The notes beneath the pieces were generated by a model. The model worked only from the letters and a program-made list of their open reading frames with translations. It had not been told where the DNA came from and searched no databases. Of a stretch of 64,000 nt of DNA, positions 13,554 through 28,700 are shown piece after piece. Location: NCBI GenBank assembly GCA_037013495.1, contig CM072810.1, forward strand, positions 33,075,843-33,139,842. Direction: 5' to 3'. The position numbers and the translations under genes were made by a program. The DNA is from Hippophae tibetana (taxonomy: Eukaryota; Streptophyta; Magnoliopsida; Rosales; Elaeagnaceae). How positions within the stretch are numbered: the first letter of the stretch is position 1; each line of letters starts with the position of its first letter.

Positions 13554-15600
13554 ACGTCAAGGATAGTGGTCTTAGCGAAGATCTTTTTGACACAGTTTTT
13601 AGGAATGATGACTGTAATACCAATGAAGAGAAATGGGATCTACTTTCCCAGAGAGTTACTAAATTTCTTAGATAGAATTAACCCTTTTTAGGGGTTTTAG
13701 AAAAAAATAATCATAGCTCCAAAATGATTATTTCAATGAATTTGGAGTTGTACTTCTTCCAAACAACATGAAATATTTTGCAGACCACCCATATAGGTAT
13801 TTGAGCTAAAAAATAAATCTAGAACTACGAAGTTGACCAAAAATTATGAACTCTATATCCAGCAAGAGGATGAAACTTGGAACAAATTCTAATCATGTTT
13901 TTCAAACATTATCAACTACTCGTACAATTTGGGTGGACCTATAAGGAAAGGGAAGTAGATTGAGAAATTCCTTACTAGCTTACCTTATCATTTTCAAGCA
14001 AAAGTTACCTTGCTTAAATACATGAAAAATCCATGTGAACTTATTGTTAAATGAATCACTTGGGCAAGTATTCGAACTGCATCACTTGTATCCAATATGT
14101 CAGCCATCCACTCACGAGGACGGAAAGAACTCGGCTTTATAGACATCAAGGATAGTGGTCTTAGCGAAGATCTTTTTGACACAGTTTTTAGGAATGATGA
14201 CTCTAATACCAATGAATAGAAATGGGATCTACTTTCCTAGAGATTTACTAAATTTCTTAGATAGAATTAGCCATTTTTTAGGGGTTTTAGAAAAAAATAA
14301 TCCGAGCTCTAAAATGATTATTTCAATGAATTTAGAGTTGTACTTCTTCCAAACAGCATGAAATATTTTGCAGACCACACATATAGGTATTTGAGCTAAA
14401 AAATAAATCTAGAACTACGAAGTTGACCAAAAATTTGAACTCTATATCCAGCAAGAGGATGAAACTTGGAACAAATTCTAATCATTATTTTCAAACATTA
14501 TCAACAACTCGTACATATTGGGTGGACCTATCTGGAAAGGGAAAGAGATTGAGAAATTCCTTACTAGCTTACCATATCATTTTCAAGCAAAAGTTACCTT
14601 GCTTAAATACATAAAAATTCCTTGTGAACTTATTGTTAATTGAATAACTTGGGCAACTATTCGAACTGCATCACTTGTATCCAATATGTTAGCCATCCAC
14701 TTTCGAGGATGGAAAGAGCTTGGCTTTGTAGACATCAAGGATAGTGGTCTTAGCGAAGATCTTTTTGACACAATTGTTAGAAATGATGACTGTAATAAAA
14801 ATGAAGAGAAATGGGATCTACTTTCCCAGAGAGTTACTAAATTTCTTAGATAGAATTAACCCTTTTTAGGGGTTTTAGAAAAAAATAATCCGAGCTCCAA
14901 AATGATTATTTCAATAAATTTAGAGTTGTACTTATTCCAAACAACATGAAATATTTTGCAGACCACTCATATAGGTATTTGAGCTAAAAAATAAATCTAG
15001 AACTACGAAGTTGACCAAAAATTTTGAACTCTATATCCAGCAAGAGGATGAAACTTGGAACAAATTCTAATCATGTTTTTCAAACATTATCAACTACTCG
15101 TACAATTTGGGTGGACCTATAAGGAAAGGGAAGTAGATTGAGAAATTCCTTAATAGCTTACCTTATCATTTTCAAGCAAAAGTTACCTTGCTTAAATACA
15201 TGAAAAATAATTGTGAACTTACTGTTAAATGAATCACTTGGGCAAGTATTCGAACTGCATCACTTGTATCCAATATGTCAGCCATCCACTAATGAGGACG
15301 GAAAGAACTTGGCTTTATAGATATCAAGGATAGTGGTCTTAGCGAAGATCTTTTTGACACAATTTTTAGGAATGGTGACTCTAATACCAATGAATAGAAA
15401 TGGGATCTACTTTCCTAGAGATTTACTAAATTTCTTAGATAGAATTAGCCCTTTTTTAGGGGTTTTAGAAAAAAATAATCCGAGTTCTAAAATGATTATT
15501 TCAATGAATTTAGAGTTGTACTTCTTCCAAACAACATGAAATATTTTGCAGACCACCCATATAGGTATTTGAGCTAAAAAATAAATCTAGAACTACGAAG

Positions 15601-18600
15601 TTGACCAAAAATTATGAACTCTATATCCAGCAAGAGGATGAAACTTGGAACAAATTCTAATCATGTTTTTCAAACATTATCAACTACTCGTACAATTTGG
15701 GTGGACCTATCTGGAAAGGGAAATAGATTGAGAAATTCCTTACTAGCTTACCTTATCATTTTCAAGGAAAAGTTACCTTGCTTAAATACATAAAAATTCC
15801 TTGCGAACTTATTGTTAAATGAATCACTTGGGCAAGTATTCGAACTGCATCACTTGTATCCAATATGTTAGCCATCCACTTTCGAGGATGGAAAGAGCTT
15901 GGCTTTGTAGACATCAAGGATAGTGGTCTTAGCGAAGATCGTTTTGACACAATTGTTAGAAATGATGACTGTAATAAAAATGAAGAGAAATGGGATCTAC
16001 TTTCCCAGAGAGTTACTAAATTTCTTAGATAGAATTAACCCTTTTTAGGGGTTTTAGAAAAAAATAATCCGAGCTCCAAAATGATTATTTCAATGAATTT
16101 AGAGTTGTACTTATTCCAAACAACATGAAATATTTTGCAGACCACTCATATAGGTATTTGAGCTAAAAAATAAATCTAGAAATACGAAGGTGACCAAAAA
16201 TTTGGAACGCTATATCAAGCAAGAGTATGAAACTTGGAACAAATTCTAATCATGTTTTTCAAACACTATCAACTACGCGTACAATTTGGGTGGACCTATA
16301 TGGAAAGGGAAATAGATTTAGAAATTCCTTACTAGCTTACCTTATCATTTTCAAGCAAAAGTTACCTTGCTTAAATACATGAAAAATCCTTGTGAACTTA
16401 CTATTAAATGAATCACTTGGGCAAGTATTCGAACTGCATCACTTGTATCCAATATGTCAGCCATCCACTTACGAGGACACAAAGAACTTGGCTTTATAGA
16501 CATCAAGGATAGTGGTCTTAGCGAAGATCTTTTTGACACAGTTTTTAGGAATGATGACTCTAATACCAATGAATAGAAATGGGATCTACTTTCCTAGAGA
16601 TTTACTAAATTTCTTAGATAGAATTAGCCCTTTTTTAGGGGTTTTAGAAAAAAATAATCCGAATTCTAAAATGATTATTTCAATGAATTTAGAGTTGTAC
16701 TTCTTCCAAACAACATGAAATATTTTGCAGACCACCCATATAGGTATTTGAGCTAAAAAATAAATCTAGAACTACGAAGTTGACCAAAAATTATGAACTC
16801 TATATCCAGCAAGAGGATGAAACTTGGAACAAATTCTAATCATGTTTTTCAAACTTTATCAACTACTCGTACAATTTGGGTGGACCTATATGGAAAGGGA
16901 AATAGATTGAGAAATTCCTTACTAGCTTACCTTATCATTTTCAAGGAAAAGTTACCTTGCTTAAATACATAAAAATTCCTTGCGAACTTATTGTTAAATG
17001 AATCACTTGGGCAAGTATTCGAACTGCATCACTTGTATCCAATATGTTAGCCATCCACTTTCGAGGATGGAAAGAGCTTGGCTTTGTAGACATCAAGGAT
17101 AGTGGTCTTAGCGAAGATCGTTTTGACACAATTGTTAGAAATGATGACTGTAATACCAATGAAGAGAAATGGGATCTACTTTCCTAGAGAGTTACTAAAT
17201 TTCTTAAATAGAATTAACCCTTTTTAGGGGTTTTATAAAAAAAATAATCCGAGCTCCAAAATGATTATTTCAATGAATTTAGAGTTGTAATTCTTCCAAA
17301 CAACATGAAATATTTTGCAGACCACTCATATAGGTATTTGAGCTAAAAAATAAATCTAGAACTACGAAGTTGATTAAAAATATTGAACTCTATATCCAGC
17401 AAGAGGATGAAACTTGGAACAAATTCTAATCATGTTTTTCAAACATTATCAACTACTCGTACAATTTGGGTGGACCTATAAGGAAAGGGAAGTAGATTGA
17501 GAAATTCCTTACTAGCTTACTTTATCATTTTCAAGCAAAAGTTACCTTGCTTAAATACATGAAAAATCCTTGTGAACTTACTGTTAAATGAATTACTTGG
17601 GCAAGTATTCGAATTGCATCACTTGTATCCAATATGTCAGCCATCCACTTAGGAGGACACAAAGAACTTGGCTTTATAGACATCAAGGATAGTGGTCTTA
17701 GCGAAGATCTTTTTGACACAGTTTTTAGGAATGATGACTCTAATACCAATGAAGAGAAATGGGATCTACTTTCCCAGAGAGTTACTAAATTTCTTAGATA
17801 GAATTAACCCTTTTTAGGGGTTTTAGAAAAAAATAATCCGAGCTCCAAAATGATTATTTCAATGAATTTAGAGTTGTACTTATTCCAAACAACATGAAAT
17901 ATTTTGCAGACCACTCATATAGGTATTTGAGCTAAAAAATAAATCTAGAAATACGAAGGTGACCAAAAATTTGGAACGCTATATCAAGCAAGAGTATGAA
18001 ACTTGGAACAAATTCTAATCATGTTTTTCAAACACTATCAACTACGCGTACAATTTGGGTGGACCTATATGGAAAGGGAAATAGATTTAGAAATTCCTTA
18101 CTAGCTTACCTTATCATTTTCAAGCAAAAGTTACCTTGCTTAAATACATGAAAAATCCTTGTGAACTTACTATTAAATGAATCACTTGGGCAAGTATTCG
18201 AACTGCATCACTTGTATCCAATATGTCAGCCATCCACTTACGAGGACACAAAGAACTTGGCTTTATAGACATCAAGGATAGTGGTCTTAGCGAAGATCTT
18301 TTTGACACAGTTTTTAGGAATGATGACTCTAATACCAATGAATAGAAATGGGATCTACTTTCCTAGAGATTTACTAAATTTCTTAGATAGAATTAGCCCT
18401 TTTTTAGGGGTTTTAGAAAAAAATAATCCGAATTCTAAAATGATTATTTCAATGAATTTAGAGTTGTACTTCTTCCAAACAACATGAAATATTTTGCAGA
18501 CCACCCATATAGGTATTTGAGCTAAAAAATAAATCTAGAACTACGAAGTTGACCAAAAATTATGAACTCTATATCCAGCAAGAGGATGAAACTTGGAACA

Positions 18601-19727
18601 AATTCTAATCATGTTTTTCAAACTTTATCAACTACTCGTACAATTTGGGTGGACCTATATGGAAAGGGAAATAGATTGAGAAATTCCTTACTAGCTTACC
18701 TTATCATTTTCAAGGAAAAGTTACCTTGCTTAAATACATAAAAATTCCTTGCGAACTTATTGTTAAATGAATCACTTGGGCAAGTATTCGAACTGCATCA
18801 CTTGTATCCAATATGTTAGCCATCCACTTTCGAGGATGGAAAGAGCTTGGCTTTGTAGACATCAAGGATAGTGGTCTTAGCGAAGATCGTTTTGACACAA
18901 TTGTTAGAAATGATGACTGTAATACCAATGAAGAGAAATGGGATCTACTTTCCTAGAGAGTTACTAAATTTCTTAAATAGAATTAACCCTTTTTAGGGGT
19001 TTTATAAAAAAAATAATCCGAGCTCCAAAATGATTATTTCAATGAATTTAGAGTTGTAATTCTTCCAAACAACATGAAATATTTTGCAGACCACTCATAT
19101 AGGTATTTGAGCTAAAAAATAAATCTAGAACTACGAAGTTGATTAAAAATATTGAACTCTATATCCAGCAAGAGGATGAAACTTGGAACAAATTCTAATC
19201 ATGTTTTTCAAACATTATCAACTACTCGTACAATTTGGGTGGACCTATAAGGAAAGGGAAGTAGATTGAGAAATTCCTTACTAGCTTACTTTATCATTTT
19301 CAAGCAAAAGTTACCTTGCTTAAATACATGAAAAATCCTTGTGAACTTACTGTTAAATGAATTACTTGGGCAAGTATTCGAATTGCATCACTTGTATCCA
19401 ATATGTCAGCCATCCACTTAGGAGGACACAAAGAACTTGGCTTTATAGACATCAAGGATAGTGGTCTTAGCGAAGATCTTTTTGACACAGTTTTTAGGAA
19501 TGATGACTCTAATACCAATGAAGAGAAATGGGATCTACTTTCCCAGAGAGTTACTAAATTTCTTAGATAGAATTAACCCTTTTTAGGGGTTTTAGAAAAA
19601 AATAATCCGAGCTCCAAAATGATTATTTCAATGAATTTAGAGTTGTACTTCTTCCAAACAACATGAAATATTTTGCAGACCACTCATATAGGTATTTGAG
19701 CTAAAAAATAAATCTATAACTACGAAG
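15601..19727 (+). repeat. Block II: 3-unit block duplicated in tandem
   Basis: The seven units here include two copies of a 3-unit module of 1,769 bp. Odd private changes recur exactly 1,769 bp apart: AATACGAAGGTGACC (16,180; 17,949), GGAACGCTATATCAAG, CAACTACGCGTAC, AAACTTTATC and CTTAAATAGAATT. The first copy runs from about 15,985 to 17,753 and the second from about 17,754 to 19,522. I saw no difference between them by eye, so the duplication is recent or an assembly repeat. Confidence 0.85.
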
Positions 19728-22700
19728 TTGACCAAAAATTTTGAACTCTATATCCAGCAAGAGGATGAAACTTGGAACAAATTCTAATCATGTTTTTCAA
19801 ACATTATCAACTACTCGTACAATTTGGGTGGACCTATAAGGAAAGGGCATTAGATTGAGAAATTGCTTACTAGCTTACCTTATCATTTTCAAGCAAAAGT
19901 TACCTTGCTTAAATACATGAAAAATCCTTGTGAACTTACTATTAAATGAATCACTTGTGCAAGTATTCGAACTGCATCACTTGTATCCAATATGTCAGCC
20001 ATCCACTTACGAGGACACAAAGAACTTGGCTTTATAGACATCAAGGATAGTGGTCTTAGCGAAGATCTTTTTGACACAGTTTTTAGGAATGATGACTCTA
20101 ATACCAATGAAGAGAAATGGGATCTACTTTCCCAGAGAGTTACTAAATTTCTTAGATAGAATTAACCCTTTTTAGGGGTTTTATAAAAATATAATCCGAG
20201 CTCCAAAATGATTATTTCAATGAATTTAGAGTTGTACTTCTTCCAAACAACATGAAATATTTTGCAGACCACTCATATAGGTATTTGAGCTAAAAAATAA
20301 ATCTAGAACTACGAAGTTGACCAAAAATTTTGACCTCTATATCCAGCAAGAGGATGAAACTTGGAACAAATTCTAATCATGTTTTTCAAACATTATCAAC
20401 TACTCGTACAATTTGGGTGGACCTATAAGGAAAGGGCATTAGATTGAGAAATTCCTTACTAGCTTACCTTATCATTTTCAAGCAAAAGTTACCTTGCTTA
20501 AATACATGAAAAATCCTTGTGAACTTACTATTAAATGAATCACTTGGGCAAGTATTCGAACTGCATCACTTGTATCCAATATGTCAGCCATCCACTTACG
20601 AGGACACAAAGAACTTGGCTTTATAGACATCAAGGATAGTGGTCTTAGCGAAGATCTTTTTGACACAGTTTTTAGGAATGATGACTCTAATACCAATGAA
20701 GAGAAATGGGATCTACTTTCCCAGAGAGTTACTAAATTTCTTAGATAGAATTAACCCTTTTTAGGGGTTTTAGAAAAAAATAATCCGAGCTCCAAAATGA
20801 TTATTTCAATGAATTTAGAGTTGTACTTCTTCCAAACAACATGAAATATTTTGCAGACCACTCATATAGGTATTTGAGCTAAAAAATAAATCTAGAACTA
20901 CGAAGTTGACCAAAAATTTTGAACTCTATATCCAGCAAGAGGATGAAACTTGGAACAAATTCTAATCATGTTTTTCAAACATTATCAACTACTCGTACAA
21001 TTTGGGTGGACCTATAAGGAAAGGGCATTAGATTGAGAAATTCCTTACTAGCTTACCTTATCATTTTCAAGCAAAAGTTACATTGCTTAAATACATGAAA
21101 AATCCTTGTGAACTTACTGTTAAATGAATCACTTATGCAAGTATTCGAACTGCATCACTTGTATCCAATATGTCAGCCATCCACTTACGAGGACACAAAG
21201 AACTTGGCTTTATAGACATCAAGGATAGTGGTCTTAGCGAAGATCTTTTTGACACAGTTTTTAGGAATGATGACTATAATACCAATGAAGAGAAATGGGA
21301 TCTACTTTCCCACAGAGTTACTAAATTTCTTAGATAGAATTAACCCTTTTTAGGGGTTTTAGAAAAAAATAATCATAGCTCCAAAATGATTATTTCAATG
21401 AATTTGGAGTTGTACTTCTTCCAAATAACATGAAATATTTTGCAGACCACTCATATAAGTATTTGACCTAAAAAATAAATCTAGAACTACGAAGTTGATT
21501 AAAAATATTGAACTCTATATCCAGCAAGAGGATGAAACTTGGAACAAATTCTAATCATGTTTTTCAAACATTATCAACTACTCGTACAATTTGGGTGGAG
21601 CTATAAGGATAGGGAAGTAGATGGAGAAATTCCTTACTAACTTACTTTATCATTTTCAAGCAAAAGTTACCTTGCTTAAATACATGAAAAATCCTTGTGA
21701 ACTTACTGTTAAATGAATTACTTGGGCAAGTATTCGAACTGCATCACTTGTATCCAATATGTCAGCCATCCACTTAGGAGGACACAAAGAACTTGGCTTT
21801 ATAGACATCAAGGATAGTGGTCTTAGCGAAGATCTTTTTGACACAGTTTTTAGGAATGATGACTCTAATACCAATGAAGAGAAATGGGATCTACTTTCCC
21901 AGAGAGTTACTAAATTTCTTAGATAGAATTAACCCCTTTTAGGGGTTTTAGAAAAAAATAATCCGAGCTCCAAAATGATTATTTCAATGAATTTAGAGTT
22001 GTACTTCTTCCAAACAACATGAAATATTTTGCAGACCACTCATATAGGTATTTGAGCTAAAAAATAAATCTATAACTACGAAGTTGACCAAAAATTTTGA
22101 ACTCTATATCCAGCAAGAGGATGAAGCTTGGAACAAATTCTAATCATGTTTTTCAAACATTATCAACTACTCGTACAATTTGGGTGGACCTATAAGGAAA
22201 GGGCATTAGATTGAGAAATTCCTTACTAGCTTACCTTATCATTTTCAAGCAAAAGTTACCTTGCTTAAATACATGAAAAATCCTTGTGAACTTACTATTA
22301 AATGAATCACTTGGGCAAGTATTCGAACTGCATCACTTGTATCCAATATGTTAGCCATCCACTTTCGAGGATGGAAAGAGCTTGGCTTTGTAGACATCAA
22401 GGATAGTGGTCTTAGCGAAGATCTTTTTGACACAGTTTTTAGGAATGATGACTCTAATATCAATGAAGAGAAATGGGATCTACTTTCCCAGAGAGTTACT
22501 AAATTTCTTAAATAGAATTAACCCTTTTTAGGGGTTTTATAAAAAAAATAATCATAGCTCCAAAATGATTATTTCAATGAATTTGGAGTTGTACTTCTTC
22601 CAAACAACATGAAATATTTTGCAGACCACTCATATAGGTATTTGAGCTAAAAAATAAATCTAGAACTACGAAGTTGACCGAAAATTTTGAACTCTATATC

Positions 22701-25700
22701 CAGCAAGAGGATGAAACTTGGAACAAATTCTAATCATGTTTTTCAAACATTATCAACTACTCTTACAATTTGGGTGGACCTATAAGGAAAGGGAAGTAGA
22801 TTGAGAAATTCCTTACTAGCTTACCTTATCATTTTCAAGCAAAAGTTACCTTGCTTAAATACATTAAAAATCCTTGTGAACTTACTATTAAATGAATCAC
22901 TTGGGCAAGTATTCGAACTGCATCACTTGTATCCAATATGTCAGCCATCCACTTACGAGGACACAAAGAACTTGGCTTTATAGACATCAAGGATAGTGGT
23001 CTTAGCGAAGATCTTTTTGACACAGTTTTTAGGAATGATGACTCTAATACCAATGAAGAGAAATGGGATCTACTTTCCCAGAGAGTTACTAAATTTCTTA
23101 GATAGAATTAACCCTTTTTAGGGGTTTTAGAAAAAAATAATCCGAGCTCCAAAATGATTATTTCAATGAATTTAGAGTTGTACTTCTTCCAAACAACATG
23201 AAATATTTTGCAGACCACTCATATAGGTATTTGAGCTAAAAAATAAATCTAGAACTACGAAGTTGACCGAAAATTTTGAACTCTATATCCAGCAAGAGGA
23301 TGAAACTTGGAACAAATTCTAATCATGTTTTTCAAACATTATCAACTACTCGTACAATTTGGGTGGACCTATAAGGAAAGGGCATTAGATTGAGAAATTC
23401 CTTACTAGCTTACCTTATCATTTTCAAGCAAAAGTTACCTTGCTTAAATACATGAAAAATCCTTGTGAACTTACTATTAAATGAATCACTTGGGCAAGTA
23501 TTCGAACTGCATCACTTGTATCCAATATGTCAGCCATCCACTTACGAGGACACAAAGAACTTGGCTTTATAGACATCAAGGATAATGGTCTTAGCGAAGA
23601 TCTTTTTGACACAGTTTTTAGGAATGATGACTCTAATACCAATGAAGACAAATGGGATCTACTTTCCCAGAGAGTTACTAAATTTCTTAGATAGAATTAA
23701 CCCTTTTTAGAGGTTTTAGAAAAAAATAATCATAGCTCCAAAATGATTATTTCAATGAATTTGGAGTTGTACTTCTTCCAAACAACATGAAATATTTTGC
23801 AGACCACTCATATAGGTATTTGAGCTAAAAAATAAATCTATAACTACGAAGTTGACCAAAAATTTTGAACTCTATATCCAGCAAGAGGATGAAACTTGGA
23901 ACAAATTCTAATCATGTTTTTCAAACATTATCAACTACTCGTACAATTTGGGTGGACCTATAAGGAAAGGGCATTAGATTGAGAAATTCCTTACTAGCTT
24001 ACCTTATCATTTTCAAGCAAAAGTTACCTTGCTTAAATACATGAAAAATCCTTGTGAACTTACTATTAAATGAATCACTTGGGCAAGTATTCGAACTGCA
24101 TCACTTGTATCCAATATGTCAGCCATCCACTTACGAGGACACAAAGAACTTGGCTTTATAGACATCAAGGATAGTGGTCTTAGCGAAGATCTTTTTGACA
24201 CAGTTTTTAGGAATGATGACTCTAATACCAATGAAGAGAAATGGGATCTACTTTCCCAGAGAGTTACTAAATTTCTTAGATAGAATTAACCCTTTTTAGG
24301 GGTTTTAGAAAAAAATAATCCGAGCTCCAAAATGATTATTTCAATGAATTTAGAGTTGTACTTCTTCCAAACAACATGAAATATTTTGCAGACCACTCAT
24401 ATAGGTATTTGAGCTAAAAAATAAATCTAGAACTACGAAGTTGACCGAAAATTTTGAACTCTATATCCAGCAAGAGGATGAAACTTGGAACAAATTCTAA
24501 TCATGTTTTTCAAACATTATCAACTACTCGTACAATTTGGGTGGACCTATAAGGAAAGGGCATTAGATTGAGAAATTCCTTACTAGCTTACCTTATCATT
24601 TTCAAGCAAAAGTTACCTTGCTTAAATACATGAAAAATCCTTGTGAACTTACTATTAAATGAATCACTTGGGCAAGTATTCGAACTGCATCACTTGTATC
24701 CAATATGTCAGCCATCCACTTACGAGGACACAAAGAACTTGGCTTTATAGACATCAAGGATAGTGGTCTTAGCGAAGATCTTTTTGACACAGTTTTTAGG
24801 AATGATGACTCTAATACCAATGAAGACAAATGGGATCTACTTTCCCAGAGAGTTACTAAATTTCTTAGATAGAATTAACCCTTTTTAGAGGTTTTAGAAA
24901 AAAATAATCATAGCTCCAAAATGATTATTTCAATGAATTTGGAGTTGTACTTCTTCCAAACAACATGAAATATTTTGCAGACCCCTCATATAGGTATTTG
25001 AGCTAAAAAATAAATCTAGAACTACGAAGTTGATTAAAAATTTTGAACTCTATATCCAGCAAAAGGATGAAACTTGGAACAAATTCTAATCATGTTTTTC
25101 AAACATTATCAACTACTCTTACAATTTGGGTGGACCTATAAGGAAAGGGAAGTAGATTGAGAAATTCCTTACTAGCTTACCTTATCATTTTCAAGCAAAA
25201 GTTACCTTGCTTAAATACATGAAAAATCCTTGTGACCTTACTATTGAATGAATCACTTGGGCAAGTATTCGAACTGCATCACTTGTAACCAATATGTCAG
25301 GCATCCACTTTCGAGGACGGAAAGAGCTTGGCTTTATAGACATCAAGGATAGTGGTCTTAGCGAAGATCTTTTTGACACAGTTTTTAGGAATGATGACTC
25401 TAATACCAATGAAGAGAAATGGGATCTACTTTCCCAGAGAGTTACTAAATTTCTTAGATAGAATTAACCCTTTTTAGGGGTTTTAGAAAAAAATAATCCG
25501 AGCTCCAAAATGATTATTTCAATGAATTTAGAGTTGTACTTCTTCCAAACAACATGAAATATTTTGCAGACCACTCATATAGGTATTTGAGCTAAAAAAT
25601 AAATCTATAACTACGAAGTTGACCAAAATTTTTGAACTCTATATCCAGCAAGAGGATGAAACTTGGAACAAATTCTAATCATGTTTTTCAAACATTATCA

Positions 25701-28700
25701 ACTACTCGTACAATTTGGGTGGACCTATAAGGAAAGGGCATTAGATTGAGAAATTCCTTACTAGCTTACCTTATCATTTTCAAGCAAAAGTTACCTTGCT
25801 TAAATACATGAAAAATCCTTGTGAACTTACTATTAAATGAATCACTTGGGCAAGTATTCGAACTGCATCACTTGTATCCAATATGTCAGCCATCCACTTA
25901 CGAGGACACAAAGAACTTGGCTTTATAGACATCAAGGATAGTGGTCTTAGCGAAGATCTTTTTGACACAGTTTTTAGGAATGATGACTCTAATACCAATG
26001 AAGAGAAATGGGATCTACTTTCCCAGAGAGTTACTAAATTTCTTAGATAGAATTAACCCTTTTTAGGGGTTTTAGAAAAAAATAATCCGAGCTCCAAAAT
26101 GATTATTTCAATGAATTTAGAGTTGTACTTCTTCCAAACAACATGAAATATTTTGCAGACCACTCATATAGGTATTTGAGCTAAAAAATAAATCTAGAAC
26201 TACGAAGTTGACCGAAAATTTTGAACTCTATATCCAGCAAGAGGATGAAACTTGGAACAAATTCTAATCATGTTTTTCAAACATTATCAACTACTCGTAC
26301 AATTTGGGTGGACCTATAAGGAAAGGGCATTAGATTGAGAAATTCCTTACTAGCTTACCTTAACATTTTCAAGCAAAAGTTACCTTGCTTAAATACATGA
26401 AAAATCCTTGTGAACTTACTATTAAATGAATCACTTGGGCAAGTATTCGAACTGCATCACTTGTATCCAATATGTCAGCCATCCACTTACGAGGACACAA
26501 AGAACTTGGCTTTATAGACATCAAGGATAGTGGTCTTAGCGAAGATCTTTTTGACACAGTTTTTAGGAATGATGACTCTAATACCAATGAAGAGAAATGG
26601 GATCTACTTTCCCAGAGAGTTACTAAATTTCTTAGATAAATTAACCCTTTTTAGGGGTTTTAGAAAAAAATAATCCGAGCTCCAAAATGATTATTTCAAT
26701 GAATTTAGAGTTGTACTTCTTCCAAACAACATGAAATATTTTGCAGACCCCTCATATAGGTATTTGAGCTAAAAAATAAATCTATAACTACGAAGTTGAC
26801 CAAAAATTTTGAACTCTATATCCAGCAAGAGGATGAAACTTGGAACAAATTCTAATCATGTTTTTCAAACATTATCAACTACTCGTACAATTTGGGTGGA
26901 CCTATAAGGAAAGGGCATTAGATTGAGAAATTCCTTACTAGCTTACCTTATCATTTTCAAGCAAAAGTTACCTTGCTTAAATACATGAAAAATCCTTGTG
27001 AACTTACTATTAAATGAATCACTTGGGCAAGTATTCGAACTGCATCACTTGTATCCAATATGTCAGCCATCCACTTACGAGGACACAAAGAACTTGGCTT
27101 TATAGACATCAAGGATAGTGGTCTTAGCGAAGATCTTTTTGACACAGTTTTTAGGAATGATGACTCTAATACCAATGAAGAGAAATGGGATCTACTTTCC
27201 CAGAGAGTTACTAAATTTCTTAGATAGAATTAACCCTTTTTAGGGGTTTTAGAAAAAAATAATCCGAGCTCCAAAATGATTATTTCAATGAATTTAGAGT
27301 TGTACTTCTTCCAAACAACATGAAATATTTTGCAGACCACTCATATAGGTATTTGAGCTAAAAAATAAATCTAGAACTACGAAGTTGACCGAAAATTTTG
27401 AACTCTATATCCAGCAAGAGGATGAAACTTGGAACAAATTCTAATCATGTTTTTCAAACATTATCAACTACTCGTACAATTTGGGTGGACCTATAAGGAA
27501 AGGGCATTAGATTGAGAAATTCCTTACTAGCTTACCTTAACATTTTCAAGCAAAAGTTACCTTGCTTAAATACATGAAAAATCCTTGTGAACTTACTATT
27601 AAATGAATCACTTGGGCAAGTATTCGAACTGCATCACTTGTATCCAATATGTCAGCCATCCACTTACGAGGACACAAAGAACTTGGCTTTATAGACATCA
27701 AGGATAGTGGTCTTAGCGAAGATCTTTTTGACACAGTTTTTAGGAATGATGACTCTAATACCAATGAAGAGAAATGGGATCTACTTTCCCAGAGAGTTAC
27801 TAAATTTCTTAGATAAATTAACCCTTTTTAGGGGTTTTAGAAAAAAATAATCCGAGCTCCAAAATGATTATTTCAATGAATTTAGAGTTGTACTTCTTCC
27901 AAACAACATGAAATATTTTGCAGACCCCTCATATAGGTATTTGAGCTAAAAAATAAATCTAGAACTACGAAGTTGATTAAAAATTTTGAACTCTATATCC
28001 AGCAAAAGGAAGAAACTTGGAACAAATTCTAATCATGTTTTTCAAACATTATCAACTACTCTTCCAATTTGGGTGGACCTATAAGGAAAGGGAAGTAGAT
28101 TGAGAAATTCCTTACTAGCTTACCTTATCATTTTCAAGCAAAAGTTACCTTGCTTAAATACATGAAAAATCCTTGTGAACTTACTATTAAATGAATCACT
28201 TGGGCAAGTATTCGAACTGCATCACTTGTATCCAATATGTCAGCCATCCACTTACGAGGACACAAAGAACTTGGCTTTATAGACATCAAGGATAGTGGTC
28301 TTAGCGAAGATCTTTTTGACACAGTTTTTAGGAATGATGACTCTAATACCAATGAAGAGAAATGGGATCTACTTTCCCAGAGAGTTACTAAATTTCTTAG
28401 ATAAATTAACCCTTTTTAGGGGTTTTAGAAAAAAATAATCCGAGCTCCAAAATGATTATTTCAATGAATTTAGAGTTGTACTTCTTCCAAACAACATGAA
28501 ATATTTTGCAGACCACTCATATAGGTATTTGAGCTAAAAAATAAATCTAGAACTACGAAGTTGACCAAAAATTTTGAACTCTATATCCAGCAAGAGGATG
28601 AAACTTGGAAAAAATTCTAATCATGTTTTTCAAACATTATCAACTACTCGTACAATTTGGGTGGACCTATAAGGAAAGGGCATTAGATTGAGAAATTCCT

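Larger units (their letters stand above)
1..15600 (+). repeat. Block I: mixed H, R, K and N units
   Basis: The block has 26 landmarks. Unit types, named from the base pattern after CATCCACT in the second half, occur in the order H R K H R K N K H R K N H R K K N K N H R K K R K N. Each type keeps its own linked variants, so units sort into families instead of differing at random. Order is partly periodic: H-R-K runs recur at three or more unit spacings, and a 7-unit period appears from about 6.1 kb. No coding feature is supported beyond the degraded gag frame. Confidence 0.9.
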
